From Loxodes magnus (lineage: Eukaryota > Ciliophora > Karyorelictea > Loxodida > Loxodidae), in NCBI GenBank assembly GCA_946699065.1, contig CAMPDV010002159.1:18931-82930 (forward strand): a stretch of DNA of 64,000 bases, given 5' to 3'. Numbering within the stretch: the first letter of the stretch is position 1; each line of letters begins with the position of its first letter. The position numbers and the translations under genes are program-made. The notes beneath the pieces are model-generated. The model was not told the origin of the DNA. It saw only the letters and a list, made by a program, of their open reading frames with translations, and searched no databases. Positions 58,140-64,000 of the stretch are shown here, one piece after another.

Positions 58140-61100
58140 GAGTTCTCTCGATCGCTACCAGAATCTAACTAGGGTGCTGAAGTCCAAGTCTCAGAGTAAT
58201 CCTGCCTCTATGTCGTTTATCTGGTCGGGAATTGGAAAAACCTGAAGACTGAACTGAGACAAATTATATCTTTAAGTAGAAAATTAAATTAGATTGTGAA
58301 ATTTGGCACAAGAATTAGATTTTATTCTATTCCCTTTTAACTTTAGCCTTCGGAAAGAAATACAAGAATTTTGAGAGTAAAGGTAATATATTTTTATTTA
58401 AAAACTGAGAAAAAAGTAACCAAAGAGATCAGACCAAGCAAAAAATATTTCTAGACTATTTTAAAATCCAAATTTGGTTTTTTATTAATCGTGGTGAGCC
58501 TAATAAAGGTAGAATCACGTTTATTTATTTATCTTTAGAAACGTTCTCTTCAGATTATTAAATCCTAGCTTCCTTTATACTTAGCAGATAAAACTTCCCT
58601 TTTAAATTTAGTCCTTCTAGGTAGTATTCAAATTAATACTTACTTCTGTGATATTCGATTTTTAACTTAGAAAAAGATACAAGAGAGTAGAATTTACATA
58701 ATTAAAATTTTAAGTTATCTAAAAGTAGTGTAATATATTACTTATTAGCACATGCAGGTTAATTGAACCAGCTAAATATTATGAATAATCCTTGACTTAA
58801 TTAAAAGTTCTGAAGAGCCCTACTAGAGAGTAAAGATCTCCTAATGGCAGAGTATCAGGTAAAATCATTGAGACCCTTTGGCATTACGAAAAAGCTCTAA
58901 TGTAGTAAAATTTATTCCTGATATTGATATTTTTGTAAGAAGAGGAGTGGTCACTGGAGATAATCATTTTGAATTCATAAATTATGGAGTAAAAGCGTTA
59001 TAGATTTGTCCTTCTGTTTAAAATTAAACTTTTCAACAGAGCTCTATGATCTTAAAATAAGTCTGAAAGCTCTTTTGAATTAAAAGCATCTTGTTGAGAA
59101 GTGATGATATGGTAAGTTCCCACAGCAAATTAGGATAAAATTAAAATCCTAATTCTTATGAAGAAAATAAAAAAGTTCCCTATATAATTGATTTGACAGG
59201 CTCTTAATTAAAGTATATTTATCCTATATAAAATGAATAAAGGATAATTTAAAATTTCAATAATTAACAGTGATAAATGCTTTAAATGTGGAAGAAGTCT
59301 TATTATCTAGATTCTGGGTATCAGTCAATAAAATAAAAAATTGCAAAGTTTTCCTGAAATATTCATTAAGACAACACAAAAATGTTCTCATACTAAGCTA
59401 TATGTTCAGTGGAAGAAACAATTTAGACGGTTCCAAAAACATTACTATATCAGGCGCGTAGGGGAGCAGAAATTATTCCTGATTATCCGAAAGAAAGTTT
59501 ATAGATTTATCCTACTTGGAACAAAAATAATATTTACAGTTAATTTTTAGTATTTAGATTTGAAATAAGAATGGATACTTGGCATTTAAGATAAACAATT
59601 TTATAACATAAGCTTCCTAATTTGAACATAAGCTATTGAAGAATTAAATATATTAATTAAAAGTAGGTAAATTATTGTTTAAGGGGTATAAAAATAAAGA
59701 TTGGCTTTTAAAATTTAATTTAATAAAATCTAAATAAATTAGGCGAAAAATAAAGTTTAACAAGTTTGGATTCAAAAATTAGATAGATATAACTTATATT
59801 AATTATTGAAATGATAGATAATTAATTAAATATATAGCTTTTATACTATTATCGTATAAAGAAAATAATCAGTTTAGTTTTATTGAATGTAATAATTCTT
59901 AAGCTTTCTAAATTAAGCTTATATCTTATAAAAGTTAAAGATTATCTTAAAATCTTATTGATATAATTGTCTGGCTTATTCTATTTATTCCTTAGACTAA
60001 TTACACTTCAATATTTAAACTTTTATTTTAGTATTATTTAACTTCTAAACTTCATTCTGCTTCAGTATTAAGTTTCCACTTACAAAGCAATTTTATCTAG
60101 CATATTTTTTACCTTTAAATAAAATCTGCTTACTTATTTTAATATCATGCTTTTAAACTCTCCTTTGCTTCTGTTTGACTGTAGTAGAATCTTGACGAAA
60201 AAGCATTTTCTCCACTAAATTGCAATAAAGTCTATCTTTGATATTGAAAGGCATAACTGTAAATCTAAATTTAAAGACTCCTTAGTCTCAATTTTAAGCA
60301 TTTGCTTACATTATTTGGTTACCTTTAAGCAGCTTAAGCAAACTCATGGATTTAAGAAGCAAAAATAATTTTCCTAATTTTGTTTGCTGAAAGATATTAA
60401 ATTTCAGCTAAGAGTCAATAAAGCCAAAATTTTATACGAGACGCTAAATAAAAATTCGAGAAAGAGCTTAGAAACTAGCTATCTAAAACGAATGGAAACG
60501 ATGGTTTTCATATTTATAAGGACAATAAGCTATTTTGGGTAAGAGGAGATAAAGATGTTTTGCCATAAAGATAATAAATAGGATGATAAGGTATTAGAGA
60601 TACTAAAGGGATAAATATTATGTTTTACTGGTGCTTGTGAAACTAATAAATAGTAGATATAAATCTAGAATAAATATAAATGGTGTGATATAGATTCTAG
60701 TTTAATAGGAGTTAAATGTGGTAGATAATGTTAATCTGTTATATGAATAGAAAGTTGGTTAGTAAGACATATTAATGAATGATATGTTTTACATGTTTAT
60801 AAATTAGGCTTAGATACTATTGCTCCCTATCTACATGAAAAGGAATAGATAAGGTTAGCTCTGTATTATATGGAATTGTATTTTGGAATAACTTTGATGA
60901 GGATTGTAGGTGTGGACTGATTGATATAGTATTAATAAGTTGATTCTTTGAACTTAAGATTAAATTAGAAGTTATCTTGCTTAATTAACCTCTCTTAAGT
61001 ATTTAAGATTAATTAAAATTAATCTAAACTTCTTAATTAGTCTCAACCAATACACTATAAGGATAAAACCACTTACAACACCATTCATTATCAATTCAAA

Positions 61101-62440
61101 TCACTACACCAATATCATACCATACAGTTTAACTGCCTCCAATTAATTACTCTAAAACTATCTTACATCATAACCAAATCTATAGCATACACACACCAAC
61201 TAACTCAAAACTAATTTTTAAGAACTAGCATACAACTAAGACTAACCATTAGAAAGCTTAGTCTCTTCTTAAACAACAGAAACTAATTAATTAGCCAACT
61301 AATATTAGGCTACAGCTCATTACTGATAGGTCTCTTAGTAGCTTAGTAGAAATAAAACTAAGAGATTAAGAGTTAAGATAGCTTTATTTAATCAAGTAAT
61401 GCTAATACATTTTCTGAGAACACTTCTTTAGATGTTAATAGACCTTAAAGAAAAGCTCTTAGCAAATCATAACAGATAGATGCTTCAAACAAGATTGAAT
61501 AAGTAGAGTAAAGAGAATCGTAGTTTAATACTTTGAATAGTACTGCAATCTGTTCTTATGATATTCAATCTGTAAAATAAAGTTAGAAGTTGATGAGGAG
61601 GGAAAAAGCCTCTTTAGTGAAATAATAAGGTAATAAAAAAGTTAGTTAAACCAGATTTAAATTTAAGCAGAAAAAGGATAGATAAATTATTTATCTTATT
61701 AGGCTAAAATGATAAGTTTTGCTTAAAGACACTTAAAAGAAGCTAAATTTATAGCAGCTACAACATTAATTTAATAGCTTTTAATCTTTATTTTTAAGAA
61801 GTTCTAATTAAAGCAATATAAAAAGAGAATAAAACAATAAGCTTAATAAAAGAAATAAGTCTTTATCTATAACAGATAGGTAATACTAGTATAAAGCTTT
61901 ATTAAACAAACTTAACTTTTCAAAACATAAGAACAGAAAACATTCAAGTACTTTACATTTTTAAGAAGTAGGAATAAAACCTAGTTATCAACTATAATTT
62001 ACCCAAAAATTTAAGACTTACAAAATAATAGTAGTTTCTGAGTACAAAATTAGATATAATCACAAAAAACCAACTAATTGAAAGATGTAAATCAACTCTA
62101 ACAATTAGCAGAGATTGAAGGCTTAACAAAGGCATATCAATGAAGACCCGAATAAATAAAGGCAAATTAAATTTCATTTTAAGTAGGTAACAGAATTCTA
62201 TATTAAACAATGTCTAAATAAGTTTTGCTATAAGATAATAGATTTAATAAGGAAAATTAAAAACAGCTAGAGCAGCAAATAGTTATTGAAACAATTATGA
62301 ATAGCTTCAGCTATATAATGCTGAAATAAACGAATTAGAGATAACTAAAACAAAATAAACTAAAGAGATAGTTCTAGGTAGAATAGAACGTGAGTTTTGA
62401 TCTAATGAGGTTATTTAAGCTATCTCAAGAGTTTCAAGCG
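58140..62440 (+). pseudogene. Unrecognised coding stretches of repeat copy 2
   Basis: Counterparts of 27921-28990, 29025-30330 and 31060-32235, with scattered indels (for example near 58860 and 62180). The zinc-like DKCFKCGR..QKCSHTK stretch at 59275-59400 is better preserved here than in copy 1. The remainder, to 64000, parallels 32236-33766. Confidence 0.4.
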
Positions 62441-64000
62441 TGAATCTTTTCCTTGCATTTTTGTTCAAGATCGGTGTTCTGCAATCTTTATTTTTGAGCT
62501 CAGTATTTTAATGGAGAATTTTCTTTGATTAGTAGAAAGTTGTTCTTGATCTTGAAAATAAAAATCTGTCTAAGCAATAGAATATAGTGTACACGTCTTT
62601 ACATGAATATTGCTCAGCATTTTTTTTATCTTTGTACTGCTATGAAAGAGGTTTGAATGTTGCTAAGTTGTATTTAGTAGGCAAGAAAGAAATTAGTAAT
62701 TTCTTTTTATTCTTATTAGTCTTTCTATTTAACCATAGTCTCTATATGATGATACTAGTTTAATAGTCAGTACTTAAATAATATTTATAATTGGTCTAAA
62801 ATGAATGTTGGTCTGTATTTTGAACTATTGTAATTGTAATGATTGATAATAAAAGCATTGTATTAAAGTTGTGGTTGTACTTAAACTGGTTTAAAGTGAG
62901 TTACTTGTTATTTAGAAAAAGGTTTTGTTGATTAATCTGAAAGATAGGTTCCATCAATAAGTAATATAGTTTATTCCATTCCTTTTATATCCTAATAAGT
63001 AAAATTAAGTTCTTATCATATTGCTTTTATTTAGTCTTATTCTTATTTTAATTTTATCTTCTTAAATATCACTAAGTAAGCCTTAGTAGTGTAGCTTTGT
63101 TACATATCAAGAAAAATCACACTATTTGGATCTAAGTTTTGTCTCGTTAGGAATGATAAAAACATTAACTACCATAATTTTGCTATTATTTCCATTTTCT
63201 AATTTCTAAGAACTACTAACCTAGTCAAATTGATCGTGATATAGTTAAGCTATTCCAGCTTTATCGCTTTTTCCGCTTATTAGAAACAATGAAGGGATCT
63301 GAACACCCATATCTTTCTTTCAGAAGGAAGTTTCTTTTAAATTTAAGAGAGGAGACTCTAGGAACTTAAAATAAGAATATGCTTCTTTACTTGTACTCTT
63401 GAGAAAAATGGCCTGAAAAAGGGCAAATTAAGAAAGTTGTAGAATGGTTATTTTGTTTGATAATATCCTAAGCATATATAGGTTCCAAATGATCTGCTTA
63501 GATAAGCTATCTATAGCTTTTATATCTATATTTTTGGTTAAACTTTTATAAATAAGTGATTTATTTTGGAAAAGTTATCTTTCATAAGAAAAGCCTTATC
63601 TGTTATATATAAACTATCAATGATAGTAGTGATAGTTTCTTGAGGTTAAAAAGAAAGTTTGGTATAATGAGCCTTTATTAAGTCTTATACTTATAAAGGT
63701 AGAGATTTACCTAATATAATTGAAATAATTTAAGTTTGATTTAATGCTTATAGACTATATGGTTATTATGCTTTAGGATATAATATTTTTTATTTAATTT
63801 AATAGTTTAATATCAATCATTAACTCTAGATACTTTCCTTTTATTTTACTAATTTAATCAACAACTGCTTAAATTTATAGGTAATTAGGAGTATCAATTA
63901 ACTAGTGTAAACAATTAATTCAGATACAAATTATTCAGCAAAGGCATCTAGCTTTTAAATGTAACAAGTATAATACCTTTATAAACTCCTAGAATCAACA

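Larger units (their letters stand above)
54875..64000 (+). repeat. Direct repeat, copy 2, cut by the window end
   Basis: Collinear with 24655..33766. Small indels are spread throughout. Base 64000 corresponds to 33766, so this copy continues outside. Confidence 0.85.

Noticed and set aside
59270-59550. Two overlapping standard-code frames of 63 and 69 codons
   Set aside because: They are parts of the longer unknown coding region (DKCFKCGR..) that continues through TAA/TAG as Gln; they are not separate genes.
1-64000. tRNA, 5S rRNA and CRISPR arrays
   Set aside because: I scanned for B-box-like GGTTCGA.TCC with an A box, for 5S motifs and for regularly spaced identical repeats and found none; the 99-bp and 20-bp arrays have no spacers.

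Overview
The window is AT-rich nuclear DNA from a ciliate in which UAA and UAG read as Gln and UGA reads as Trp. Standard-code open frames are therefore almost all shadows. The best proof is a WD40 gene on the minus strand (13770..14837). TGA falls where the repeats need Trp (IKIWN, DAVWSVV), next to repeats that use TGG there, and TAA/TAG fill Gln positions throughout. This is the behaviour of NCBI tables 27/28 (karyorelicts, Condylostoma). Splice-like GT..AG introns of about 17 to 31 nt restore reading frames in several genes. Frame calls were made by eye under this code, so ends of genes without a clear TGA are uncertain.

Layout. 1-6.5 kb: two large plus-strand genes, a Cys-rich receptor-like membrane protein and an unrecognised protein of about 1,240 residues. 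6.9-15.6 kb: a compact island with two intact CCHC zinc-knuckle (Gag-like) genes, a decayed third copy, a WD40 gene and three GC-rich islands that look like structured RNAs. One resembles RNase MRP/P RNA. Most of this island lies between two inverted copies of a small GC-rich hairpin. 16.3-23.6 kb: a large inverted repeat whose spacer holds two LINE 3' ends, then a damaged APE-type LINE. 23.6-33.8 kb and 54.6-64.0 kb: two direct copies of a unit of at least 9 kb. Each copy starts with an array of roughly 99-bp tandem repeats (17 and 10 units) and carries a RING-Kelch gene (intact in copy 1, frameshifted in copy 2) plus several unrecognised coding stretches. 34.8-36.1 kb: a 5'-truncated LINE. 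36.2-41.4 kb: a REJ-domain membrane protein gene. 41.7-45.3 kb: an intact Gag-like gene and a dead WD40 gene, paralogues of the pair at 12.5-14.8 kb. 45.6-52.6 kb: Lin-12/Notch-repeat (LNR) coding sequence, interrupted on the opposite strand by a membrane-anchored CCHC gene. 52.8-54.1 kb: a small gene and an ARF GTPase pseudogene.

The recurring theme is a family of coiled-coil/CCHC proteins with no reverse transcriptase or integrase beside them, twice paired with WD40 genes. The amount of retroelement debris, pseudogenes and repeats suggests germline-type (micronuclear) DNA, or a ciliate that does not eliminate such DNA. The ordinary cell genes appear to be receptor-like surface proteins; no metabolic pathway or operon-like grouping can be read here.
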